From assembly GCA_964455395.1 (NCBI GenBank), contig CAYVWB010000045.1, positions 1-36,557 of the forward strand: a stretch of 36,557 bases of DNA. The letters are read 5' to 3'. This document shows, one piece after another, positions 15,662 to 24,600 of the stretch. This stretch comes from CAYVWB01 sp964455395. Lineage in GTDB: Bacteria; Desulfobacterota; Desulfovibrionia; Desulfovibrionales; Desulfovibrionaceae. Position numbers and translations under genes: made by a program. Every line of letters starts with the position of its first letter. Position 1 is the stretch's first letter. The notes under the pieces were generated by a model, which ran no database searches, had not been told where the DNA came from, and saw only the letters and a list, made by a program, of their open reading frames with translations.

Positions 15662-16678
15662 ATGGATTGGAAAGCCGTTCGAGACACTGCGAGGTCCCGT
15701 CTGGAGGGATTCTGCCGCGTCTGCGCCACCTGCAACGGCCGCGCTTGCGCCGGCCAGGTCCCTGGCATGGGCGGCCTGGGAACCGGCGCCAGTTTCGAAG
15801 CCAACCTCCACGCCTTGCAGGCCCGTCAGCTGAACTTGCGCGCGCTGCATGGCGTCACCGAAGCCCGCACGGCCACCCGGTGTTTCGGGCTCGACCTGGA
15901 GACCCCCTTGCACATCGCCCCCATGACTGGCGTGACCTATAATATGGGCGGCGCCCTCACCGAAAGCGAGTTCATCGAAGCCCTGGTCACTGCGGCGGAG
16001 GATGCCGGCTCCCTCTGCTGGACCGGCGACGGCGCCGATCCCACCATGTTCGACAGCGGCCTGGAGGCCATCGCCGCCCATGGCGGCCGCGGCGCGCCCG
16101 TCATCAAACCTCGCGCGCAGGACGAGATCATCGCGCGCATCCGCCGCGCCGAGGAAGCAGGCGCCGTGGCCGTGGGGGTGGACATCGACGGCGCGGGCCT
16201 CATCACCATGGCGCAGTTCGGCCAGCCCGTGGGGCCCAAGACGCCGCAGGAGATCAAAGCGCTGGTCGAATCCACAGAGCTGCCGTTTTTCGTCAAGGGC
16301 GTGATGACCGTGGATGAAGCCAAAGCCGCAGCTGACGTCGGCTGCGCGGCCATTGTCGTCTCCAACCACGGGGGCCGCGTGCTGGACCACACCCCCGGCG
16401 TCGCCGAGGTGCTCCCGGCCATCGCGGAGGCCGTGGGCAAGGACCTCACCATCTTAGCGGACGGCGGAGTGCGTCACGGCTCGGACGTGTTGAAGCTGCT
16501 GGCGCTCGGCGCCCACGCCGTGCTGATGGGGCGCCCCTTCGTGCCGGTGGTGTTCGGCGGCGGCGCGGAAGCAGCCACGGCGCTGCTCCAGAAGACGCGG
16601 ACGGAGCTGGTGCAGGCCATGCTGCTGACCGGCAACGCGGATGTGAACGCCGTACGTTCGGACACCTTGTACAACTGA
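15662..16678 (+). CDS. FMN-dependent alpha-hydroxy-acid dehydrogenase with an N-terminal four-Cys motif
   Basis: The 338-residue protein starts at ATG 15662 behind GAGGAG. From about residue 60 it follows the FMN-binding TIM barrel of lactate/glycolate oxidases: LHIAPMTGVTYN, FFVKGVMTVDEA (flavin lysine), IVVSNHGGRVLD (catalytic His H236 and Arg R239), ILADGGVRHGSDVLK and VLMGRPFV (phosphate binding). It differs at the N-terminus, where residues 18-29 hold C18, C21, C24 and C29 (CRVCATC, GRAC), followed by GQVPGMGGLGTG. Similar Cys-bearing versions occur, as I recall, in strict anaerobes. The cysteines could bind an iron-sulfur cluster or zinc. The likely reaction is oxidation of L-lactate or another 2-hydroxy acid without oxygen. 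It sits just before the lactate-type two-component genes. Isopentenyl-diphosphate isomerase type 2 is a less likely alternative. Confidence 0.8.
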   Translation: MDWKAVRDTARSRLEGFCRVCATCNGRACAGQVPGMGGLGTGASFEANLHALQARQLNLRALHGVTEARTATRCFGLDLETPLHIAPMTGVTYNMGGALTESEFIEALVTAAEDAGSLCWTGDGADPTMFDSGLEAIAAHGGRGAPVIKPRAQDEIIARIRRAEEAGAVAVGVDIDGAGLITMAQFGQPVGPKTPQEIKALVESTELPFFVKGVMTVDEAKAAADVGCAAIVVSNHGGRVLDHTPGVAEVLPAIAEAVGKDLTILADGGVRHGSDVLKLLALGAHAVLMGRPFVPVVFGGGAEAATALLQKTRTELVQAMLLTGNADVNAVRSDTLYN

Positions 16679-16691
16679 ACAAAGACGCCAC

Positions 16692-16740
16692 GCCGGGGTC
16701 GGCCGCCGCGCCGGCCCCGGCGCGTCACCTTTGGTGACGC
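16692..16740 (+). terminator. Twin hairpins after the FMN dehydrogenase gene
   Basis: Two hairpins abut. In the first, GCCGGGGTCGGC pairs with GCCGGCCCCGGC around CGCCGC (12 bp with one G-U, 16692-16721). In the second, GCGTCACC pairs perfectly with GGTGACGC around TTT (16722-16740). No T-run follows. They separate the dehydrogenase gene from the kinase gene and probably act as a transcription barrier or mRNA 3' end. Confidence 0.6.
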
Positions 16741-16790
16741 AGCAGAGTCCCCGCCACCCACTGCCCCGACATACGTTTCGCCATACCATC

Positions 16791-19616
16791 ATGGGTCATG
16801 ACCCCGCCCGCAGGATCGGGCGCATCCAGCCGGTTTTCAGCGCCCTTCGTCGCTTCCATGCACGCTCGCCACGGGTTTCGGGGCGCCTGCGAGGCGCACC
16901 GGGCGGTCTGTTCGCGTGGCGCCTGCTGTTTCTTGGAATGCTGTGCCTTGCGCCCGCAACGGCTGTGGCGACAGTTCATGCCGTCACGGACGACCCGCCG
17001 GCCAAGCCTTCAGTATTGCTGCTGAATTCCTACCACAACGGTTACAGCTGGTCGGACAACATCATCACGGGTCTCCGCGAATCCCTCGCCGCCGCCGGCG
17101 AAACCGTGGATCTTCACATCGAGTATCTGGACGGCAAGCGCACGGACAGCCCAGCCGTTCGCCGCGAGCTGGCCGAGCTGCTGGCGGCCAAGCTGGAGGA
17201 AACCCGTCTGGCGGTGCTCATCACCTCGGACAACCTCGCCTTCGAGTTCGCGCGGGAACGGCAACAGACGCTCTTCCAAGGCGTGCCCATCGTCTTCTGC
17301 GGCGTCAACGGCCTGGACCCCGAGGAAATCGCTGGCCAAGCGATCACGGGCGTGCTGGAGAACGTGGACGTGGCCAGCACGTTGCGCGTGGCCAAGCGTC
17401 TGCACCCCTGGGCGCGCAAGGTGGTGGTCTTGGGCGACGCCTCCGTCACGGGGCTCGCCATCCGCAGTCAGGTGGAGGAAGCAGCGCGTCAACTGGGCCC
17501 CCTGCTCGACTTCGAATACCATTCCACCAACTCGCTTCCCGCCATTCTTGACGTGGTCTCGGCGGCGCCGCAGGACGTGCTGTTCTACTACATCCCCTCC
17601 TATTTCAAAGTCCGGGGCGCGCTTTACGACGCGGAGGAAAGCCTTGAAGCCATCGAAGCAGCCACGGCGCGGCCCATCTACTCCAACTGGCTTTTTCTGT
17701 TGCGGCACGGCGCGGTGGGCGGTCGGCTGGCGCAGGGCTACGACCAGGGATGGGTCGCCGGCGAGCTGACGACGTCCATTCTGCGCGGCGCCGCCGCGGC
17801 TTCCCTCCCCGTGCGCGCCGACATCGACCATCCCTACATCTTCCACCACGCCAAGCTGGAACAACTCGGCGTGGACCGCAGCCAGCTTCCGCCGGACAGC
17901 GCCATCGTGGACGCGCCTCGGGCCTTCTACGAGGTTTCCAAGGAGCTGCTGTGGACCATCCTCGTCTTTCTCGCCGTGCTCGCCATCGCCCTGGCGCTTT
18001 TGGCGGTGAACATCCTGCGGCGGCGGCGCATCGAACGCACGATAACCAACCAGTTGACGTTCCAGAAGATTCTCATAGACTCCATCCCTCAGCTCGTCTG
18101 CTGGAAAGACTCTGAAGGCCGCTATCTGGGCGCCAACCAGGCTTTCACCAAGTTCTTCGGCATCGAGAGCCCGGCCGCCGTCATCGGCAAGAAGGACCAC
18201 CATTTCATGAAGGAGGGCCGGTTCACGGAATGGACTGCAGCCGTCACCCGTGAGGTGCTCCGTCAGGACCGGCCGCGATTGCGCATGCGCATCAGTCTGA
18301 CAGGGCCCGGAAGCGAGCCTGTCTGGCTGGAGATGAACATGGCGCCCATCCATACCGCGCAAGGCCGGGTGGTGGGCACGCTCGCGCTGGCGGAAAACGT
18401 CACCCGGGAGATCAACCTGGAGCGTCAGCTCCTCCAGTCCCAGAAGATGGAGGCCATCGGCGCGCTGGCTGGCGGCGTGGCGCACGACTTCAACAACATC
18501 CTCACCTCCATCGTCAACTCCACGGAGCTCGCCTTGCTGGACATCGAGGCGGACACCGAGACCGCCCGGGATCTGGAGCGCGTCTTGAAAGCCGCCACCC
18601 GTGGCAAACGCCTCATCCAGCAGATCATGGCGTTCAGCCGGCCCTCCCAGGAGGGCTTCCAACCCACCGATCTGGCTGAACTGGTGCAGGACACAGTGAA
18701 TCTTCTCCGGCCCTCCCTGCCGCGCAACATCACCATCCGCGCCCATGTGGACGCGCCCCACTCCCGCGTGCTGGTGGACCCCACACAGCTCTACCAGTGC
18801 CTCATGAACCTCTGCACCAACGCCTTCCAGGCCATGCGCGAGACCGGCGGCGCGCTGGACGTGAAGCTGCAGGCCCTCACCCTCTCCCAGGAACACGCCG
18901 CCGAGCTGAACATGGAGCCCGGCCCCGCCTTCCGGCTGGTGGTGGCGGACAGCGGCCCCGGCGTGCCGCCCCACATCATCGACAAGATCTTCGACCCCTT
19001 CTTCACCACCAAAGGCAAGAAGGAGGGCACGGGCCTGGGGTTGGCCATGGTGCTGGGCATCGTCAAGAACCACGGCGGCGCCGTGCGCGTGGAGAGCCAG
19101 CCCGGCGAAGGCGCTGTCTTCGAGCTCTCCATCCCCGCGCGACTGGTGGAGGAGCCCGAACAGGCAGCCATGCCCCCTGCTCCGCAATGGCCGGGGCGGG
19201 GACGCGCGCTCTTCGTGGAAGACGACCCGGAGCAGCTCGCCACCACGCCGCGGGTGCTGGAATCCCTCGGCTACGAGACCGTCGCAGCTGAAGGCGCCGA
19301 AGCCGCCATGCGCGTCTTGGAGAAGGACGCTGCGTTCGATGTCGTCATCACGGATTTCGACATGCCCGGCCAGAATGGTGTGGAGCTCGCCAAGCTGGTG
19401 GACAAGCTGCTGCCGCGCGTCCCTGTCATCATCATCTCCGGCCGCCATCAGGCCAAGGAATCCGCCAAGCACGCCGCCAATGTGGTCCGTGTGGTGGAGA
19501 AACCTTTCGGCCGTGAAGAGCTGGCGGACGCCGTGGGGCTCGCCTTGCGCCATGCCGCCCCGGACCACGCTTTCGACGACGACCCCGCCGCGGGTTCCGC
19601 TCCGCACGGCTCGTAA
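16791..19616 (+). CDS. Membrane hybrid sensor histidine kinase with ABC_sub_bind periplasmic domain
   Basis: Read from ATG 16791 the protein has 941 residues. The in-frame ATG at 16731 lies inside the preceding hairpin, so I reject it; neither has a clear ribosome site. Order: signal/anchor helix (about 40-62, LFAWRLLFLGMLCLAPATA); periplasmic ABC substrate-binding-like domain (about 72-370, starting VLLLNSYHNGYSW); membrane helix (about 388-410); PAS domain (about 425-540, LVCWKDSEGRYLGANQAF); HisKA with H565 in GGVAHDFNN; HATPase with DSGPGVPP, FDPFFTTK and GTGLGL; and a C-terminal receiver with D855 in ITDFDMPG. It should sense a periplasmic ligand, plausibly lactate or a related acid, and phosphorylate the activator encoded 28 bp downstream. 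The position before the lactate operon corresponds to DVU3022 of D. vulgaris. The fused receiver may regulate or relay phosphate. Confidence 0.88.
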   Translation: MGHDPARRIGRIQPVFSALRRFHARSPRVSGRLRGAPGGLFAWRLLFLGMLCLAPATAVATVHAVTDDPPAKPSVLLLNSYHNGYSWSDNIITGLRESLAAAGETVDLHIEYLDGKRTDSPAVRRELAELLAAKLEETRLAVLITSDNLAFEFARERQQTLFQGVPIVFCGVNGLDPEEIAGQAITGVLENVDVASTLRVAKRLHPWARKVVVLGDASVTGLAIRSQVEEAARQLGPLLDFEYHSTNSLPAILDVVSAAPQDVLFYYIPSYFKVRGALYDAEESLEAIEAATARPIYSNWLFLLRHGAVGGRLAQGYDQGWVAGELTTSILRGAAAASLPVRADIDHPYIFHHAKLEQLGVDRSQLPPDSAIVDAPRAFYEVSKELLWTILVFLAVLAIALALLAVNILRRRRIERTITNQLTFQKILIDSIPQLVCWKDSEGRYLGANQAFTKFFGIESPAAVIGKKDHHFMKEGRFTEWTAAVTREVLRQDRPRLRMRISLTGPGSEPVWLEMNMAPIHTAQGRVVGTLALAENVTREINLERQLLQSQKMEAIGALAGGVAHDFNNILTSIVNSTELALLDIEADTETARDLERVLKAATRGKRLIQQIMAFSRPSQEGFQPTDLAELVQDTVNLLRPSLPRNITIRAHVDAPHSRVLVDPTQLYQCLMNLCTNAFQAMRETGGALDVKLQALTLSQEHAAELNMEPGPAFRLVVADSGPGVPPHIIDKIFDPFFTTKGKKEGTGLGLAMVLGIVKNHGGAVRVESQPGEGAVFELSIPARLVEEPEQAAMPPAPQWPGRGRALFVEDDPEQLATTPRVLESLGYETVAAEGAEAAMRVLEKDAAFDVVITDFDMPGQNGVELAKLVDKLLPRVPVIIISGRHQAKESAKHAANVVRVVEKPFGREELADAVGLALRHAAPDHAFDDDPAAGSAPHGS

Positions 19617-19644
19617 TCGCTGTCATCAGCCCAGGAACCGACCC

Positions 19645-21096
19645 ATGCCGCGCATCCTCATCGTAGACGACGACCCCGAAATCCGCGAGACCATGGCGAG
19701 CCTCATCCGCCGCCGGAAGATGGAGTACGACGCCGTGGCCACCGTGGCCGAAACAGACGTCCTGCTGGACAAACATGCTTACGACGTCGTGCTGCTGGAC
19801 GTGCGCCTGCCGGACGGCGACGGCCTGACCCTGCTGCCTCGCATCAAAGCCGCGCCGGGTTCGCCCGAAGTGGTCATCCTCACCGGTCGCGGCGACCCCG
19901 ACGGCGCGGAGCTCGCCATTCAAGGCGGCGTGTGGGACTACCTCGTCAAACCTTCCTCCATCAAGCAGATCAGTCTGAGTCTGGCGCGCGCTCTCACCTA
20001 TCGCGAACAGAAGACGCATGTCACGGACATGAAGGCTTTGGATCTTTCCGGGGTGGTGGGGCAGAGTCCGGCGCTGCGCGCCTGCTTCGACGTGGTGGCG
20101 CAAGCCGCTTCCACGGACTCCAGCGCGCTCATCACCGGGGAGACGGGTTCCGGCAAGGAGCTCTTCGCGCGCACCATCCACGCCAACAGTCGCCGCCGGG
20201 ACAAACCCTTCGTGGCGGTGGATTGCGCGGCTCTCACGGACTCCTTGGTGGAGTCCACCCTCTTCGGTCACAAGAAAGGCGCATTCACCGGCGCCGTGGC
20301 GGATCGCGTGGGCCTGGTGGAGCTGGCGCACGGGGGGTCTCTGCTGCTGGACGAGGTGGGCGAGCTGCCCCTCACCATCCAGAAGGCGCTCTTGCGCGTG
20401 TTGCAGGAACGCCGCTTCCGCCCCGTGGGCGCCGCCGCCGAACGCGCCAGCGACTTCCGCTTGCTCTCCGCCACCAATCGGGATCTGGACGCCATGGTGG
20501 CGCAAGGCGCTTTCCGCAGCGACCTGCTCTATCGGCTCAAGGCGCTCCATCTGCACCTGCCGCCATTGCGGGAGCGCTCCGAGGACGTCAAGCCTCTGGC
20601 CATGCACCGCATCAACCAGCTGTGTGAACGCGACGGCGCGCCACTGAAGGGTTTCGCCGCGGATTTCTTCGAAATGCTGGAAGCGTACGACTGGCCGGGC
20701 AACGTGCGCGAGCTCTTCAACGTGCTGGAACAGGCCTTCATGGCTGCTGCAGGCGAGAAGACTCTCTACGCCATGCATCTGCCCCAGGACCTGCGCATCA
20801 AAGTGACGCGAGCGCAACTCGCCGCGCAACGCAACAAGGAGAACATCCCCGGGATGCGGGGACCCAGCGGCGGCCAAGCCGCGGCGCACCCGTCGAGCGC
20901 CGAGTCCCGGACGCCCGGCCTCAACGCGCGGGAGGGTTTCCCCACCCTGAAGGAATACAAGAGCCTGGCCGAGGCGCGCTACATCCGCACCCTGGCGGAT
21001 CTGGCGGACAACGACGTGGCGGAGATGATGCGCCGTTCCGGGCTTTCCCGCTCGCATCTCTACGCGTTGCTGAAGAAATACGGTCTTTCTGGTTGA
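19645..21096 (+). CDS. NtrC-family sigma-54-dependent response regulator of the lactate operon
   Basis: The 483-residue protein has three parts. The first is a receiver (residues 1-120) with acidic DDD near the start, phosphoacceptor D52 in VLLDVRLPDGDG and the conserved Lys in YLVKP. The second is an AAA+ domain (about 137-370) with Walker A GETGSGKE, the sigma-54-contacting GAFTGA loop (GHKKGAFTGAV), Walker B SLLLDEVGELP and the arginine-finger segment LLYRLKALHLHLPPLRER. The third is a Fis-type helix-turn-helix at the extreme C-terminus (MMRRSGLSRSHLYALLKKY). It should activate sigma-54 promoters when phosphorylated by the kinase encoded just upstream. The location matches DVU3023, the lactate-operon activator (LurR in some literature). 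The linker between AAA+ and HTH (about 390-440) is long and low-complexity. ATG 19645 follows CCAGGAACC. Confidence 0.92.
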   Translation: MPRILIVDDDPEIRETMASLIRRRKMEYDAVATVAETDVLLDKHAYDVVLLDVRLPDGDGLTLLPRIKAAPGSPEVVILTGRGDPDGAELAIQGGVWDYLVKPSSIKQISLSLARALTYREQKTHVTDMKALDLSGVVGQSPALRACFDVVAQAASTDSSALITGETGSGKELFARTIHANSRRRDKPFVAVDCAALTDSLVESTLFGHKKGAFTGAVADRVGLVELAHGGSLLLDEVGELPLTIQKALLRVLQERRFRPVGAAAERASDFRLLSATNRDLDAMVAQGAFRSDLLYRLKALHLHLPPLRERSEDVKPLAMHRINQLCERDGAPLKGFAADFFEMLEAYDWPGNVRELFNVLEQAFMAAAGEKTLYAMHLPQDLRIKVTRAQLAAQRNKENIPGMRGPSGGQAAAHPSSAESRTPGLNAREGFPTLKEYKSLAEARYIRTLADLADNDVAEMMRRSGLSRSHLYALLKKYGLSG

Positions 21097-21240
21097 TCGC
21101 AGCAATGCTTCCGGGAGGAGCGACGCCGCCAGCAGGGGGAGTTCGTGGCGCATCGCTGTATTTTTTCGCGGAAGGGTTACGCTCCTGTCGCAATCCGTGT
21201 AGTATGGAGGACGTCACTGCACGGGCCCCCGTCTGATTTT

Positions 21241-21262
21241 TCAGACAGCATGTGCTGTGTCC
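21241..21262 (+). promoter_or_regulatory. Inverted repeat site 1 (GACAGCA-TG-TGCTGT)
   Basis: GACAGCA at 21244-21250 and TGCTGT at 21253-21258 form a compact palindrome with a 2-bp centre; the outer match continues as GTC after one extra base. The half-site is shared with the repeat at 21347-21377. It is a candidate binding site for the adjacent NtrC-type activator. Confidence 0.55.
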
Positions 21263-21346
21263 ATTCCATGGCTTTTTCGTGACGGGATGAAGACGGGGCG
21301 GGACTCGCCGTGGGGTTTTGTCGTCTCCGGGCGTGTCCGCTTTTTT

Positions 21347-21377
21347 GGACAGCAGTATGGCGCGTCCCCTGCTGTCC
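21347..21377 (+). promoter_or_regulatory. Inverted repeat site 2 (GGACAGCAG-N13-CTGCTGTCC)
   Basis: The two 9-bp arms (21347-21355 and 21369-21377) are perfect inverted copies separated by 13 bp. Its centre lies about 110 bp downstream of site 1. The spacer and right arm include the sigma-54-like TGGCGCG-N4-CTGCT, so binding here could either activate a promoter further downstream or block this one. Confidence 0.6.
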
Positions 21378-21611
21378 CGTGATAACATGACTTGATTCTT
21401 CACCTTTTTTCGTTGTACTGGTTCGGCATGCTTTTTGGTAGTCATGACGACTTCGGGTAACGCTGCTCGCGCATTCTGGAACACGAAGCACACCGCGACT
21501 GGCTGCGTGCATGGCCCCACAGCGAGCTGCTGCGTTTGCGCGTTCCACTGAGCCGCCCGAGCGACCCTGTCGTCCTGATGCATGAACACACCCCACGGAG
21601 GCTTTTTCCAC

Positions 21612-24600
21612 ATGGCGAAAATGATGACCATCGACGGCAACACCGCCGCCACCCACGTGGCGTACGCGTTCTCCGAATGCGCTGCGATTTACCCCATCAC
21701 CCCCTCATCCACCATGGGTGAGATCGCTGACGAGTGGGCGGCGCAAGGGCGTCTGAACATCTTCGGGCAGCGCGTCAACGTCAAACAGATGCAGAGCGAA
21801 GCCGGCGCCGCCGGCGCAGTGCACGGCTCGCTGGCCGCCGGCGCGCTGACCACCACGTTCACGGCCTCCCAGGGTCTGCTGCTCATGATCCCGAACATGT
21901 ACAAGATCGCTGGCGAGCTCTTGCCGTGCGTCTTCCATGTCAGCGCGCGGGCAGTGGCGGCGCATGCGCTCTCCATTTTCGGCGACCACCAGGACGTCTA
22001 CGCGTGTCGGCAGACGGGATTCGCCATGCTGGCGTCCAACTCCGTGCAGGAAGTCATGGATCTGGCGCTGGTGGCGCACCTCGCTTCCATCGAGTCCCGC
22101 ACGCCTGTGCTCCATTTCTTCGACGGTTTCCGGACCTCCCATGAAGTCCAGAAGGTGGAAAGCATCGACTATGAGGACATGAAAGCCCTCACGAACATGG
22201 AGAAGGTGAAGTCCTTCCGCGCTCTCTCCATGAATCCGGAGCATCCCCACATCCGCGGCACCGCTCAGAACCCGGATATCTACTTCCAAGGTCGCGAAGC
22301 GTCCAACCCCTTCTACAACGCCTTGCCCGGCATCGTGAGCGACGCCATGGCGAAGGTGAGCAAGCTCACGGGTCGCGCGTACTCCCTCTTCGACTACGTG
22401 GGCGCGCCGGACGCCGACCGTGTGGTCATCGCCATGGGCTCCGGCTGCGAGACCATCGAAGAATACGTCCACCACGCCAACAAGCACGGCCAGCGCGTAG
22501 GCTTGCTCAAAGTCCGGCTCTACCGGCCCTTCCACGCGGAAGCCTTCATCCAGGCCATGCCGGAGACCGCCAAGACCGTCACCGTGCTGGACCGCACCAA
22601 GGAGCCTGGCGCCACCGCCGATCCCCTCTATCTGGACGTCTGCGCCGCATACGCCATGAGCGGCAAGGCCATGCCCGCTCTGCTGGCTGGCCGCTACGGT
22701 CTCGGCTCCAAGGAATTCAACCCCGCCATGGTCAAAGCCGTCTACGACAACATGGCTGGCGCGAAGAAGAGCCACTTCACCGTGGGCATCATCGACGACG
22801 TGACCAACACCTCCCTCCCTGTGGACGAAGAGATGGCGGACACCACCCCTGAAGGCACCGTGCAGTGCAAATTCTGGGGGCTGGGCGCCGACGGCACCGT
22901 GGGCGCGAACAAGCAAGCCATCAAGATCATCGGCGACGAGACGGAGCTCTACGCGCAAGGCTACTTCGCGTACGACTCCAAGAAATCCGGCGGTCTCACG
23001 GTCTCGCACTTGCGTTTCGGCAAGTCCCCCATCCAGTCCACCTATCTGGTGAACAAGCCGGACTTCGTGGCTTGCCACAACCCGGCGTACGTCACCCAGT
23101 ACGATCTTCTGGAAGGGGTGAAGGAAGGCGGAACGTTCCTGCTGAACTGCCCCTGGACCGGCGAGGAACTGGACGCGCGCCTGCCCGGCTCCCTGAAACG
23201 CGCCATCGCCGAGAAGAAGCTGAAGTTCTACACCATCGACGCGGTGAAGATCGCTGCTGCGGTGGGACTCGGCGGCCGCATCAACATGATCATGCAAACG
23301 GCTTTCTTCAAGCTGGCCAATGTCATCCCCTTCGAGGACGCCGTGGCGTACCTCAAGGAATCCATCAAAAAGACCTACGGCAAGAAAGGCGAGAAAATCG
23401 TCAACATGAACATCGCTGCGGTGGACAACGCCATTGATGGGCTGGTGGAAGTGACCGTGCCCGCCAGCTGGAGCGGCGCCGCCGCCGAGACCGCCGGCGA
23501 AGCCGACGTGCCCGAGTTCATCAAGAAGGTGATGCAGCCCATGCTTGCGCAGCAAGGCGACAAACTCCCCGTCTCCGCTTTCCGGCCGGACGGCGTCTTC
23601 CCTGTGGGCACCTCCCAGTACGAAAAACGCGGCGTGGCCATCAACGCCCCCGAGTGGATCAAGGAAAACTGCATCCAGTGCAACCAGTGCGCTTTCGTCT
23701 GTCCGCACAGCGCGCTGCTCCCCGTACTGACCACCACGGAGGAGCAAGCCGGCGCCCCTGACGGGTTCGAAACCCTGGACGCCAAAGGCAAGGAGCTCAA
23801 GGGCCTGCACTACCGCATGCAAGTGGACATTCTGGACTGCTACGGCTGCGGCAACTGCGCAGACATCTGCCCCGCCAAGGAAAAAGCCCTGGTGATGAAG
23901 CCCCTGGACACCCAGCGCAGCGAGATTCCCCGCTACGAATTCGCTGCCGGGCTCGCTCCGAAAACAGAGCTGCTGCCCCGCACCACCGTGAAAGGCAGCC
24001 AGTTCCAGGAACCCCTCATGGAGTTCTCCGGCGCCTGCGCCGGCTGCGGCGAAACCCCCTACGTACGCGTGCTGACTCAGCTCTTCGGGGAGCGTATGTA
24101 CATCGCCAACGCCACGGGCTGCTCCTCCATCTGGGGCGCCTCCGCTCCCAGCGCGCCCTACCGGGTGAACCGCCGCGGACACGGCCCCACCTGGGGCAAC
24201 AGCCTCTTCGAAGACACTGCCGAGTTCGGCTACGGCATGGGCATGGCCGTGACGCAACGTCGGGAGAAGCTTGCCGAGATCATTCAGGAAGCCAGCGCCA
24301 GCGCCTCCGGCGAACTGAAAGCCGCCTTCGATGGCTGGCTTGCCGGCAAGGACGACCCGGACGCCTCCCGGAAGCACGGCGACGCCATCCGCGAACTCCT
24401 CGCATCCCACTCCGGAAACGGCCCCCTGGCCGCCATCAAGGAGATGGAGGATCTGCTGACCAAGAAATCCATCTGGATCTTCGGCGGCGACGGCTGGGCT
24501 TACGACATCGGGTACGGCGGCCTGGACCATGTGCTGGCCTCCGGCGAGGATGTCAACGTCTTCGTCATGGATACGGAAGTCTACTCCAACACGGGCGGGC

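Larger units (their letters stand above)
21097..21611 (+). promoter_or_regulatory. Control region of the lactate operon
   Basis: This 515-bp gap has no gene and must hold the operon promoter. It contains a small hairpin (GTCTGA-TTTT-TCAGAC, 21231-21246), two inverted repeats with the half-site GACAGCA (listed separately) and at least two imperfect sigma-54-like elements. One is TGGCGCG-N4-CTGCT (21358-21373), with correct GG-N10-GC spacing but overlapping the second inverted repeat. The other is CGGCATG-N4-TTGGT (21424-21439), which lacks the final GC. A sigma-70-like pair, TTGATT (21392-21397) and TGTACT (21414-21419) with a 16-bp gap, is also possible. I cannot tell which is used. Confidence 0.6.
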
